From Heterocephalus glaber (Eukaryota > Chordata > Mammalia > Rodentia > Bathyergidae), in NCBI RefSeq assembly GCF_000247695.1, contig NW_004624781.1:5895785-5959784 (forward strand): 64,000 nt of DNA. Reading direction: 5' to 3'. Below the pieces are notes generated by a model. That model searched no databases and was not told the DNA's origin. It was given only the letters and a program-made list of their open reading frames with translations. Of this stretch, positions 55,060 to 64,000 are shown piece by piece (position 1 is the stretch's first letter; each line of letters begins with the position of its first letter). Position numbers and translations under genes: made by a program.

Positions 55060-55165
55060 GAAGGAAGGAAGGGAGGAAAGGATGGAGGGAGGGAGAAAGG
55101 GGAAGGGAAAAATGAAAGAGGGAAAGGAGGGAAGGGAGGGAAGGATGGGAGAATGGAAGGAATCT
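55060..55165 (+). repeat. Polypurine (GGAA)n-like tract
   Basis: About 105 bp of nearly pure A/G with 'ggaaggaagggagg' units; triplex-prone and containing many GGAA ETS-type cores. Confidence 0.92.
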
Positions 55166-55374
55166 AATCAGCATTATGCAGTTCTTTTAACAGCACAAAG
55201 TTCATAATTCCTTCAACGCCACTGTATCATCCCGACTTTCCTTTTCCCGTTGTGAATTAGGAAAACTCTGAGGCCACCAGCAGAGGTCAGTGGCTTGACT
55301 GGTGGCCCTGGTGGCTCCCCAAGCATCAGGTCATTCCTATGCCAGACCACTCATGGCTGAGGGCCCTGCAGACC
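55166..55374. other. Single-copy DNA
   Basis: No feature recognised. Confidence 0.35.
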
Positions 55375-55388
55375 CCTCTAGAGGGCAG
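55375..55388 (+). promoter_or_regulatory. CTCF-like motif
   Basis: CCTCTAGAGGGCAG matches the core consensus CCASYAGRKGGCRS at 13 of 14 positions. It points toward the opposite-strand motif at 56501. Confidence 0.5.
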
Positions 55389-56500
55389 CGTGGGCTCAGG
55401 CCCGCAGGGAGGCCGGTCCCTCCCCACACAGCTCCCCAGCCCCCGGAGAGCTCTACCCGTGGACGCAAACGCGAGCCAGGAGCGAAGGCTGTGGTTGGGA
55501 GGGTGCTGCCGGCCCCCAGGTTGCCTTCTCTGCATTTCAGGGGTCAAGTCATTTTTACGGGTTGGGTCCCCCGAAAGCAGACCCTGAGGCCAGTTTGGGG
55601 TGCAAGACATCATGGAGCACTCCTAGGAGGAAGAGGGAGGAAGAAGGGTGGTGGAGCCCCAAGGAGACCCGGGAGGAAAGGCCAGCAAAGCTCAGACCAC
55701 AGTCCCTGGTGCCCAGGAAGGCAAAGGCGCCACTCAGGGCGAGGCCACCTGTCTGTCACCACCCACACTCCCAAGAGCACCCTGGAGGGGGTGCCCGGCA
55801 CCTTCATGCTCTAGTAGCTGGCATCCTTCACACCTGTGGATTCTCACAGGCACAGCAGGGTCCAGGCAGAGCAAAAGTCCTTGTCCCTACTTTACAGACA
55901 GGGAAACTGAGGCCACCAGGCCAATGAGAGAGGAGCAAGCAGGGACTCTAACCCAAGTCCTCTGATCCTCACCTAGAGCCTCTGAGGTCAAGCTGGGGCT
56001 TTGATGATAATAATAGTTCTCATTGTAATTGCTAAAGATAAGTGTTATTGATTCCACCCTTAGGTGAACATCTGGGCTTGGGCCACAACTTCGCTCCTCC
56101 CAACAATTCTATCCGCTGGGTTCCACATTAACCCCATTTTTCTGACTAGTAAAGTAAGGCTCAGAGAAGTAAGTACTCCTGACCAAGGTTGCACAGAGGG
56201 CAGAGCAGGGCTACCGCTCAGTTCTGTCTGTACCCACAGGTGACAGGAGAGGGCCAGGCTGCCACACCAGGTACAGCCAGAGTTGTCCGCAGAGTCCTGG
56301 AGACGGCCGTCACTTACTGGGGTGGGGGTAGCATCTTATCCTGAACGTGCAGCCTGAAGCACCCCACCCCCACCTCACAGGGACTGTGGGACAGGAGGGT
56401 CCCGTGTGTGCATCCTCCAGGGACTTCCCTGGACTCCCCAGGCACAGGGTCCTACTCAGATGCCCATCCAAAGCCCATGGCCTGGACAGCAGCTGCTAGG
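55389..56500. other. Single-copy DNA
   Basis: GC-rich; MIR-like words near 55890 ('ctttacagacagggaaac') and 56140 ('ctgactagtaaagtaagg'). Confidence 0.4.
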
Positions 56501-56514
56501 ACGCCCCCTGGTGG
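56501..56514 (-). promoter_or_regulatory. Strong CTCF-like motif
   Basis: On the minus strand CCACCAGGGGGCGT matches CCASYAGRKGGCRS at 13 of 14 positions, including the whole CCACCAGGGGGC centre. It sits in single-copy GC-rich DNA. Confidence 0.65.
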
Positions 56515-56799
56515 CCGCGCCCTCCCTACCCCAGGTCCCCATCCTCCGCAGTCTGGCCTTGTTTGTCTCTGTTACAACTCATCCTTCTCTGCTTATTGCC
56601 GTTTGCCCCCCTCCATCACACTGATGTTCACAAGGCATAGCTGTCCCTGCTCTCCTGAGTGAAGGTGGCAACAACACCGCCTCTCCCAGCCCTTCCTGTT
56701 GAGTCCAGGGTGCCCTTGGACCCGGGAAGGTGCATCAGAGTCCCAGAGAGTCAGGGGGGTGGTTGAGTAGGGGCTGTCGGGCCTCCATATTCCTCAGGG

Positions 56800-56960
56800 A
56801 ACCTCCTCCAAGAAATTTCACGCTCCAGTGAGAACTCATAAAATCAAAGATGTGCTTCCATATGCAATAATTTACCCAGAACAAGTGAAGAAAGCTTCCC
56901 TCCCATTAATCACTGGGCGAGAGGCTAATTGATTTACAGCATGGGGCCTGAATGGTGCTC
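56800..56960. promoter_or_regulatory. Candidate conserved non-coding element
   Basis: AT-richer island in GC-rich DNA with homeodomain-like words: 'ccattaatcactg', 'gctaattgatttac', 'atgcaataattt'. The dense binding-site look suggests an enhancer; no alignment was possible. Confidence 0.3.
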
Positions 56961-57129
56961 TGGAGGGCTGGATACAGTGTAATGTGGCTGTGACCTTGTA
57001 TGCTCTTCAGCTTGGCATTCAAGGCCCTCCCCAAGCAGGGCCAAGCCGGGCTCTACCCACACCCCTCATCCTACCCACACAGTCCCCACTGTGACCCAGC
57101 TCTCAAAACACTACAGAAACGTGTTCCTG

Positions 57130-57430
57130 TGAAGCCACAGCCAGTCCTGTGACCATGCCAGACAAGTTCGGGCTGCTTCCAACCAGTCAGAATGGGCTCA
57201 AACCACTTCTAACCAGTCTAAGGCAGTTGTAGCTCATTCCAGTGGGACCAGGTTAGGATATAAATGCTTCTAACATGATCTGACTGGACTCCACCAATTT
57301 AGACCTTTTAAAACACTTTCTGGCTGGTTCCAACTGGTTCTAGCTAAATCTAACTGGATCAAATCAGTTCTGTCCAGACCAAAGCCAGGCTGATGGGTTT
57401 CAATGATGCCAGGCTGGTTCTGACCCTGCC
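57130..57430. repeat. Degenerate CTGGTT/AACCAG array
   Basis: 'caaccagtcag', 'ctaaccagtct' in the left half and 'ggctggttcc', 'aactggttct', 'ctaactggatc', 'ggctggttct' in the right half. The motif recurs at irregular spacing and flips strand between halves. It matches no repeat I recognise. Confidence 0.5.
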
Positions 57431-57509
57431 TGCTTTTTCCACTCTTGAAAATATTATCCCTGAGAAGTACTCGCTTGATCTCCTCTGGGGAGTTCTGACT
57501 GTCTACTGT

Positions 57510-57640
57510 GGCAAAGACCTGTAATCCCAGCACTCAGGAGGCTGAGGCAGGAGGACTGCTGTGAGTTTGAGGCCAGCCTGGGCTACATAGTGAAGTCAAG
57601 GCCAGGCTGAGTTACACAGCCAGGGCCTGTCTCAAAAAAG
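57510..57640 (+). mobile_element. B1 SINE with internal duplication
   Basis: 'gacctgtaatcccagcac', 'ggccagcctgggctacat', 'aaggccaggctgagttac', 'ggcctgtctcaaaaaag'. Confidence 0.93.
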
Positions 57641-57641
57641 T

Positions 57642-57643
57642 AA

Positions 57644-57686
<43 letters not shown>
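57642..57686 (+). repeat. (AAAT)n microsatellite
   Basis: About eleven AAAT/AATA units grown from the B1 A tail. Confidence 0.97.
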
Positions 57687-59529
57687 CTATTTTAAAAAAG
57701 ATGTGTGGGATTCTGAGGTCACCTATCTAGAAAGGGACCATGGCAATTGTAGTAACAGGGACAATTCTGACAATAAAAAGAGACCTCCTGCAGGCTGGGT
57801 GCCTGCTATACCCACACAAGGACCAGGTCATCAGCAGATGGAAACTTCGGGCTGGCCCTGGCTTCCAGGCCCCTTGGGACCCGGCCTGCCTCCTAACCTC
57901 CTCCCTGGCTGGGTGACTGGAAGCAGGCAGAGAATGGATTTTGACAGTGCCTTCTGCTGCCAGGTGAGACCTGCCGTCCTGGGATGGGCTCTCTGTGTGA
58001 CTCTTGGGAATCTGTCACTTCTAAGTAGCTTCTGACAACAGCAGAGGTTGCCTCTTTACTGAAAGCGTCCTACGGTTGAGTAAACTCCCCTGGGACAGAG
58101 GAAATGGAGCTCGCACGACAGGCACATCTGCCAGGCGCCAAAGCCAGGGCCTGCTGTGGGGGCCGGCAGAGGGGGGCTCTTCCTGGGCTGAGAGCCCTGC
58201 CGAAAGGCATCAGGTCCTGGGGAGTCTGGGCCCCCTTCCTCTGTACAGGGAGGGGGCCACATAGCAGACAGATGCCTTTGCTCTGGGGATCTGGGTCTCC
58301 GCACCTCCGGACCCACCCTCTGCTCTAGGAAGGGAGGAGACACTGCTGTTGGCTGAGGGGTGGGCGGAGAGCTTGGAAGGAATCTTGCCCAGGAAGGATG
58401 CCAGCTCTTTGAGGTAGGAGCTGGACGCGTTCTCCAGATCTCTCAAAAACAAATTACACACACGCCCCACTAAACACTCAAAAAACTAACAATTTATATC
58501 AATTACCATTTTGGAGGGTTCACTGTGTTCTGAGTCCCTGCCCGCATTATGTCATCTCTATCCCAACCCTAAGGAACAGGCCTGCCATCAGACCCCTGTC
58601 CCAGTGGAAGAGATGGTTCAGAGGCAGGGCAGGGCTGAGTCCACATCGGATTAGATCACTGGTTTCCACTACACCTCGATGGTTCCTCAATTGATTGGTA
58701 GTGGCTGCCCAGAGGGCTGTAGGGAGGGCTCATCTCAGATGAACTGGAAAGAGGGGTGTGATTGATTAATGATGTCTACCACAGGGAAGGGAATGGAGGA
58801 GGTGGCTCGAGTGCTACCCAAGTCTACCTCTGCACCCCTAGGCCTCTCTGGGCCCCTGGGCCAAGCCTTCCCTTCTCTCTAGCTTATAAAAGAGCTGCAG
58901 GGATCAGAAAGATTATGCGTGCAGAAAACATTTTGAAGCCTACCAAGCTGCATAAGTAGGAGAGGCTGTTCCCACAATTCTGCAGCTCTGCATTAGTCAC
59001 TCTGATCCTGATGCCAGAAAAAACACACAGCCCCCCAAAATCCTCCACAACTTTCCCCCACCAAATGTCCCCAGCATGTTGCCTTCTGTGCTGACTAAGG
59101 CAGTTTAGTCACCAGTGGCTGCACGGTGGCTGGGCTCAGGCACCATACGGAGGCCCAGCATAGTTAACAATGGCACACTCGGACCCACACATGAGTCACC
59201 CAGTCTCCTGGCATGAGGGATTGAATACAAGGCCACTTCCAGATCAGAAAGTGCTGCTGAAATCGAAGCTGTAGAACCCACTCTTGTCTTCCCTCACATA
59301 TGTGACATGGCAGCCTTTTGCTCCCTGGGGGCCTCACCTGGTCCCCTGACTCCAGCATGTTGGGCCGGGCAGAGGTGGAACTGTCTGTCCCTGAGATTGG
59401 GTGATGCTGCCTTAGCTACTCACAGAACAGGGGACCCAGGCACGGGCAGGTCCTTTCCATGAGGGCAAGATCCACAGGGATTTGCTTTCCACGGGATTCA
59501 GAGAGAAGGGATATAGAAGAGCAGAAGGA
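57687..59529. other. Single-copy DNA
   Basis: About 1.8 kb with a MIR-like patch at 58505-58630. A 95-codon minus frame at 58056 and others show no domain. No exon supported. Confidence 0.4.
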
Positions 59530-59660
59530 TTCAGACTGTGATTCTGATTCCACCACCCCCAGGTCAGAGGATCTGGGCCAAGTCACCTCTGTGAGCCTCA
59601 GTTTCCTCCTGTCTAACATGGGGATAAACTGACCTGCTCTGCTTTCCCTGGGAAGAGTAA
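59530..59660 (+). mobile_element. MIR SINE
   Basis: 'gggccaagtcacctctgtg', 'gagcctcagtttcctcctg', 'taacatggggataaactg'. Confidence 0.8.
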
Positions 59661-59707
59661 GATTTAACTGAGGCACACTTATGTTCTTACAGACCTGCCA
59701 CATTCTA

Positions 59708-59893
59708 TTTTTTTGTTGGCAGGACTGGAGATGAATCTGGAGCCTTTGCACTAAGCTTCGTCCCCCGTCCATTTTATTTTTTATTTTGAGACAGGGTCTT
59801 GTTAAATTGTCCAGGCTAGGCTAGACCTTACGATCCTCCTGCCTCAGTGTCCCAGAGTGCTGGGATTACAGGTGTGCACCCCCAGGCCTGGTT
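59708..59893 (-). mobile_element. B1-dID dimeric SINE
   Basis: ID-like half 'ggactggagatgaatctgg' to 'aagcttcgtcccc', linker 'ttattttttattttgag', B1 half to 'gattacaggtgtgcacc'. Confidence 0.87.
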
Positions 59894-59924
59894 AAACCCA
59901 TCAAGTTTGGGGTTTATTTCCTCT

Positions 59925-60043
59925 CACTTTTTGGAGACAGGGTCTTGCTATCCAGCCCACACTGGCCTTGAACTCATGGTGATCCTCCTGCCTCAGCCTC
60001 CCAAGAGCTGGGATTACAGGTATGAGCCACCATGCCTGGCTGA
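59925..60043 (-). mobile_element. B1 SINE
   Basis: 'ggagacagggtcttgctat', 'actggccttgaactcatgg', 'gagctgggattacaggtatg', 'accatgcctggctg'. Confidence 0.92.
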
Positions 60044-60749
60044 GACCTGCCTTGCTTCGAACAAAAGGCCTGGGTGATTTTCATATTTGAATCTCCAGGG
60101 GTCTTGTCAGGTAGGCAGGGCAATCCCCGTCTTACATTTGCATTTTTCCCATTTGACAGACAGGAAACTCTGGCCCAGGGTGGAACCTCCAGTCTGTGAC
60201 GGAGCCTGGGTTTAGTCCCCAGCCTTGGCTTGTGCCTACCATGGGCCAGGAGATGGGCAGACAGCAGGGCGCCATTGCGGGGGACCCATCAGGCTCAGCT
60301 CCTCGGCCCCTGCCCTGCCTGGACCCCTTCGCTGCCTTCTGGCAATATCTCAGTGCCTCCCCCTCACACCACCCTTAACGACAAGCCACTCTTGGCCCCA
60401 CGCCGGCCCCCTGCTGTGCACTCGTCACTTACCTAAGGTTCGGTGACACCTTCATCCCCCTGGGATGCTTCGGGCTGGGCACGCAGGGTTGCCAAGGGTG
60501 GTTGGTGCAGTGGGGCCCAAAGGGGTAACTGCTCCGCTCTTGGAGCCTCAGTTTCCGCCTCTGTGAAGTGGGCTGATGGCAGCTGCCTCTCCGCACCCTG
60601 CATCGGAGCCAGCGCAGGGGAGGCCGTGGGGAGGCGGGGGAGCTGGGCGCCACTCCACGCACCCCCATCCCCTATGGGCCGTTGTCGAACTGGCCTGGTT
60701 TCCCTGCCAATCACTGAAATGAGTTGTCCAAAAGAGTTTCATAGCGAGA
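60044..60749. other. Single-copy GC-rich DNA with MIR-like words
   Basis: 'ccatttgacagacaggaaac' (60150) and 'gagcctcagtttccgcctc' (60543) are MIR-like. GC content rises toward the promoter-like cluster. Confidence 0.4.
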
Positions 60750-60875
60750 TGGCCACGTGTGAAGCGGAAGAACAAAGCCTAAGTCCGCTCCCAGGACTAG
60801 GTGTGGAGTGTCCTGGTGCGAACGCTGGAGATGATTGGGAGGAGGCCGGCCTGAGCCGTCTGCGCATGCGCGATC
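60750..60875 (+). promoter_or_regulatory. Promoter-like cluster: E-box, ETS, NRF1
   Basis: CACGTG at 60753-60758, GCGGAAG at 60764-60770 and TGCGCATGCGCG at 60861-60872 (full NRF1 consensus). This combination is common in TATA-less housekeeping promoters. No exon with a clear reading frame follows on either side. Confidence 0.5.
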
Positions 60876-60960
60876 ACAGCACAAGCTGTTACCCATGGTG
60901 ACCAGCGCGCTGTGGGGGTGGAAGGACTGCTATGTGTCTATGCCTCTGAAGCTGGTGGGG

Positions 60961-61058
60961 TTTTTTGGTTTTGTTTTGTTTTTTGGTACCAGGGAAAGAA
61001 CTCGAGTCCTTGCGCTTTCGAGGCAGGCGGCAGAACTACTGAGCTAAATCCCAAGCCC
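60961..61058 (-). mobile_element. ID SINE with TSD
   Basis: 'ggtaccagggaaagaactcg', 'ccttgcgctttcgaggc', 'gagctaaatcccaagccc'. AAGCTGGTGG at 60949-60958 and 61059-61068. Confidence 0.95.
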
Positions 61059-61068
61059 AAGCTGGTGG

Positions 61069-62008
61069 TTTTTAAACGTCAATTAAAACCAAGCAACTAA
61101 GTGCAGGTGGTGGGGGCTCAGGCGAGGGTTGAGTCAGGTTTGCCAAGTTCATCTCTGAGTCCTGGGCCGAGCCCCAGCCTTCAGCCCCAGAGGCTGTGAT
61201 GTGGGACCCAACTGCGAGTTCTCCCCCAGCTCTGAGGGCTCTGCAGGAAGCCTCCCCACCACCACACATAAGGAGCCCCCAGCCAAGCCAGCCCTCTGGG
61301 CTCCCCTGGCTCAGCATTGTAACCCCAGCCCTGAGCCCCTGAAAGTGTGTGCAAACTGCAGGGGTGTGTAAAACGCCCGCAGTGCTCCTGGGGTCTTCAG
61401 GGCTCACCACCCTGAAGCGTCAGGCTGCAGCTCTGCCTTCCTGTTCCCGCATCACTAAGCTGGCCCCTGGCATTGAGGACCCCAGCTCCACTGTGGCTCC
61501 ATGCCCAGTGCACATCCACGGAGCCCATCATCTGTCCCAAGTTGTCCATGTCACCCCATTTTGTGACCTTTGTCTCGTGTCTGGGTGGGATTCATCTGCC
61601 TGAGCCACACGCTCTCAGGTCATGGGAGCCACCAAAGAGGTCATATGTGCTGCTGAGTGCCAGGTGGAGACCAGGAACCTTTGCATGTGTTACCACAGTC
61701 CTCCCAGCTCCCTGAGGTGTATCGGTCAGGGAAGCTGGGCTTGCTGAGTAACAAACAGCCCTCACATTCCCATGACCCACCCCAGTTGGCATCTCACGTA
61801 TGACTTTGCAGTTGGTGGAGACTTCTGTTCACTCTCATTCTGTGAGACGCTGCAGATGCCCACAGCAGAGGGAAGACGAGATTCAATCCAGCTTGGAAAT
61901 GACACGCATCCTGTGCCCACAGATCACTGGCCAGCATGAGGCCCGTATCTAACCCCCCAGGTGTTTAAGAAGCAGGGGAGCCCAGCCCAGCACTAATCAC
62001 CCCTCCCA
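61069..62008. other. Single-copy DNA
   Basis: No exon recognised. 61725-61840 ('tgtatcggtcagggaagctg', 'agtaacaaacagccctc') has weak similarity to the old LTR-like text at 37130. Confidence 0.35.
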
Positions 62009-62028
62009 CACACACACATGTGTGTGTG
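62009..62028. repeat. (CA)5(TG)5 perfect palindrome
   Basis: CACACACACATGTGTGTGTG is a 20-bp perfect inverted repeat with strict purine-pyrimidine alternation, able to form a cruciform or Z-DNA. It sits at the edge of the CpG-rich block. Confidence 0.9.
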
Positions 62029-62039
62029 GGTATCGAAGT

Positions 62040-62960
62040 TGACAGCCCTTGGAGGGCACAGGAGGAGCAGATCTGGCCGCTCCCAGGCTCCCTCTGCTGC
62101 CCGCCCGACCCGGGGAAGGTCCTGCAGGGACGGGGGAGGGGACGGGTGTCTGCAGTCTGCAGGCCCTCGGGACAGCCCCGGCCGGGCCACGTTAGCTCCA
62201 GGGTGTTGAGTGAAGGGTCTGTGACAACTGTCACAGTGCTGCCTTGGCCGGGCCCTTCGCGGGAGGGACAGTCTGTCCGTCTAGCCAGAGTCACAGTCCA
62301 GCTGGGGCGCCGAGGCGATCGAAAGCCGGTGTGTGAACGATCAGATGCCGGGTCTGCGCCTGCCGCCTCCCGGGGCGCCCGGAACACCCGACCGAGCGCC
62401 TTGAAATGGCTGTGTCCTGGAGCTGGCGCACGGCGCAGGGTCCTTAGAAGGCTCGGGACACGGGGACTCCGGACACCGCTCCAAGTGGCAGCGAAGAGAG
62501 GGGTAAACTAAGGAGCCATGTCCGCCCCTCACCGCTTAGTGGGGCTCTCGGGGAGTCACAGAGCCTCCTGACCTGGGGCACCCCGCGCCCCGCCCTCTGC
62601 CCTGCTCTGCCGGGAGCCGGCCGAGCCCTCAGGAGCACACACAGCGCCAGGCTGCAGGCCGGAGACTGGAGGCCGCGCTCGGCGTCCCGCGGATCGGATC
62701 ACAGCAGCCCGGGAAGAATCGCGGCCCAAACATCCTGACCTCGGGGCTCCCGGGCAGAGAGCCCCCGGCACCCAGCTGCCGCGCTGGGCAGCACTGTGGA
62801 CCTCTCCAGCCCGCAGGCAGAGCCGCTCGGGGATCTGGCAGTGTAGACGGAGCGGCTGAGACCCGGGAGTGAGGCAGGCTCGGGGCTGCAGAGAGCCGGG
62901 CCGCAGGAGATTAGTGGGGCTGAGCTCCGCGTTTGGGGATTTTAATGGCTGTCGTGAGGT
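62040..62960. promoter_or_regulatory. CpG-island-like block
   Basis: About 0.9 kb with frequent CG dinucleotides, GC boxes ('ccccgccctc' at about 62589) and no SINE, unlike the rest of the window. It may hold a promoter or first exon. A donor-like GGG|GTAAAC at about 62501 and a CAG|GTAGGG at about 63169 are possible but unproven. No translated exon recognised. Confidence 0.55.
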
Positions 62961-63392
62961 TAGGCAGAGAATTTGTAGTCTACACGCAGCTCTTCTGTAG
63001 GTGTGACATAATTTCCAAATTTAAAACGAAAACAAAGCATAAAACAAACTACAGGTAGCAACTTGCTGCTCCAGCGCTGGGAGAAGCCGGCGCCTGTCTT
63101 TGTTGGTGCGAGGCCGCCCTCTTCTGGCGATGTAGACACAGTGCAGCACCTGGCCCCAGGTAGGGTCAGGACTACCGAGGTCACTGGAGCCACCCCAGGC
63201 CTCCGGCCGGGCCTCACAAATTCTGAACCCCTGGGGTTTCTTCCCACCCTTTCCACTTCAGACGTGACCCTCCTCAGAGCACTGAGTGCCAGTTACAGAG
63301 AGGCCGCTTGGCACTTACGGCTGGCAAGCAGGGAATCGCTCTTTCTCCAAAGCCCAGGGGCCTGGGCGGTGTAGGTTACTAAATGAATTGTT
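62961..63392. other. Single-copy DNA flanking the CpG block
   Basis: Starts with an AT-rich patch at about 63000-63060, then GC-rich with a CTCF-like motif. No exon supported. Confidence 0.4.
63114..63127 (-). promoter_or_regulatory. CTCF-like motif
   Basis: On the minus strand CCAGAAGAGGGCGG matches CCASYAGRKGGCRS at 13 of 14 positions. It lies about 150 bp right of the CpG block. Confidence 0.5.
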
Positions 63393-63394
63393 GA

Positions 63395-63598
63395 GCCAGT
63401 GTGGTGGTGCATACCTGTGATCCCAGCACTTGGTAGGCTGAGGCAGGAGGGTTGCATGCTCAAGCCCAACCTGGGCAACTAACTTGGTGACTTAGCAAAC
63501 CGTGACTGGAAATTATTTGTAAAAAGGGCTGGAGATGTGGTCCCGTGCAAAGGCCCTGGGGTTCAATCCCCAGTACTGCCAAAAAAAAAAAAAAAAAA
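63395..63598 (+). mobile_element. B1-dID dimer with perfect 10-bp TSD
   Basis: B1 half 'gtggtggtgcatacctgtg', linker 'ggaaattatttgtaaaaag', dID half 'ggctggagatgtggtc' to 'gttcaatccccagtactg' and an A18 tail. GAATTGTTGA at 63385-63394 and 63599-63608. The only dimer here with a clean duplication. Confidence 0.95.
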
Positions 63599-63730
63599 GA
63601 ATTGTTGAAAAATATATTTAATATCATAGTTTCTCCCTCCCCCCAGGGAGACTCCAAGCCTATGAGCTCTGGTGGGGAGTAGAGGGGTCAGCGGCCCTTG
63701 TGTTTGGTCTGTCACTGGATTTGGTTTACT

Positions 63731-63760
63731 GGGGGTTTGTGGGTGAGGGACATGGGGGGG
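63731..63760 (+). other. Candidate G-quadruplex motif
   Basis: Four G tracts: GGGGG, GGG, GGG and GGGGGGG with loops of four to six bases on the plus strand. Confidence 0.6.
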
Positions 63761-63960
63761 ACCAGAGTGCCTCGAGGGCCCAAGAGGTCACCCACACCTG
63801 CAGGGAGCAGGGTGGGGTAAGTGCTGCGCCCTTAGGCAGACACTGAGTAATGTCCCCAGAGGGCACAGCTAGGAGGTGGCACTGCTGGGAGCCCCTAAGG
63901 TCACTGGGGCACACCCCTGAGGGGGACAGTTGGACCCCGCCCTCTCTGCTTCCTGGCTGG

Positions 63961-63968
63961 TGACGTCA
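63961..63968. promoter_or_regulatory. Perfect CRE octamer
   Basis: TGACGTCA followed by GCGGCC in GC-rich DNA, 1 kb right of the CpG block. A CREB/ATF-type site by sequence only. Confidence 0.5.
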
Positions 63969-64000
63969 GCGGCCTCAAGTGCCCCCTGCCCTAGGCACTG

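Larger units (their letters stand above)
63609..64000. other. Single-copy GC-rich DNA at the right edge
   Basis: Weaker CTCF-like matches (12 of 14) on the plus strand at 63853-63866 and 63869-63882. No exon recognised before the window ends. Confidence 0.35.

Noticed and set aside
62501..63172. Donor-like sites at 62501 and 63169 as the ends of first exons.
   Set aside because: Single donor matches without acceptors, open frames or transcript evidence are expected by chance; kept only as a possibility in the CpG-block entry.

Overview
This is nuclear DNA from a mammal, almost certainly a non-murid rodent. The lineage call rests on three SINE types seen throughout: 7SL-derived B1 monomers with the rodent internal duplication, tRNA-Ala-like ID elements, and fused B1-dID dimers. 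The ID copies share a distinctive form: a GGGATTTAGCTCAGTGGT start, a GAGTTCGATCC B box and a GGTACC end before the A tail. The mix fits squirrel-related or beaver/kangaroo-rat-type rodents, but the sequence alone does not decide the family. Old mammal-wide repeats (MIR, L2, L1M, mariner) form the background.

I find no protein-coding gene, tRNA or rRNA gene that I can support. Open frames longer than 100 codons lie over SINEs or GC-rich unsplit sequence and show no recognisable domain. The window is best read as intergenic or intronic DNA, with possible regulatory sites and a CpG-rich segment near the right end.

Layout: 1-9 kb is L1M, SINE and LTR debris with one NRF1/ETS promoter-like site near 8.2 kb. 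From 9 to 30 kb lies moderately GC-rich single-copy DNA with many B1, ID and B1-dID copies, simple repeats and an isolated CRE palindrome at 28.09 kb. From 30 to 52 kb the DNA is more AT-rich and holds the main transposon nests: five to six related MaLR-like LTR copies (counting those at 1.4, 22 and 26 kb), a sense L1 split by an antisense L1M (38.1-41.5 kb), and palindromic mariner derivatives at 35.4 and 48.9 kb. From 52 to 64 kb the DNA is GC-rich, with CTCF-like motifs at 55.4, 56.5 and 63.1 kb, an NRF1/E-box/ETS cluster at 60.75-60.87 kb, a CpG-island-like block at 62.04-62.96 kb and a perfect CRE at 63.96 kb.

The clearest biology is retrotransposition history. Many ID copies have readable 10-15 bp target-site duplications, some perfect, showing L1-driven insertion that was recent on the scale of this genome. 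Three B1-dID dimers were each hit by a later ID at the A-rich linker or its edge. No new multi-gene system is visible. Repeat family names are from memory of consensus sequences, not from a database search, and boundaries of old repeats are approximate.
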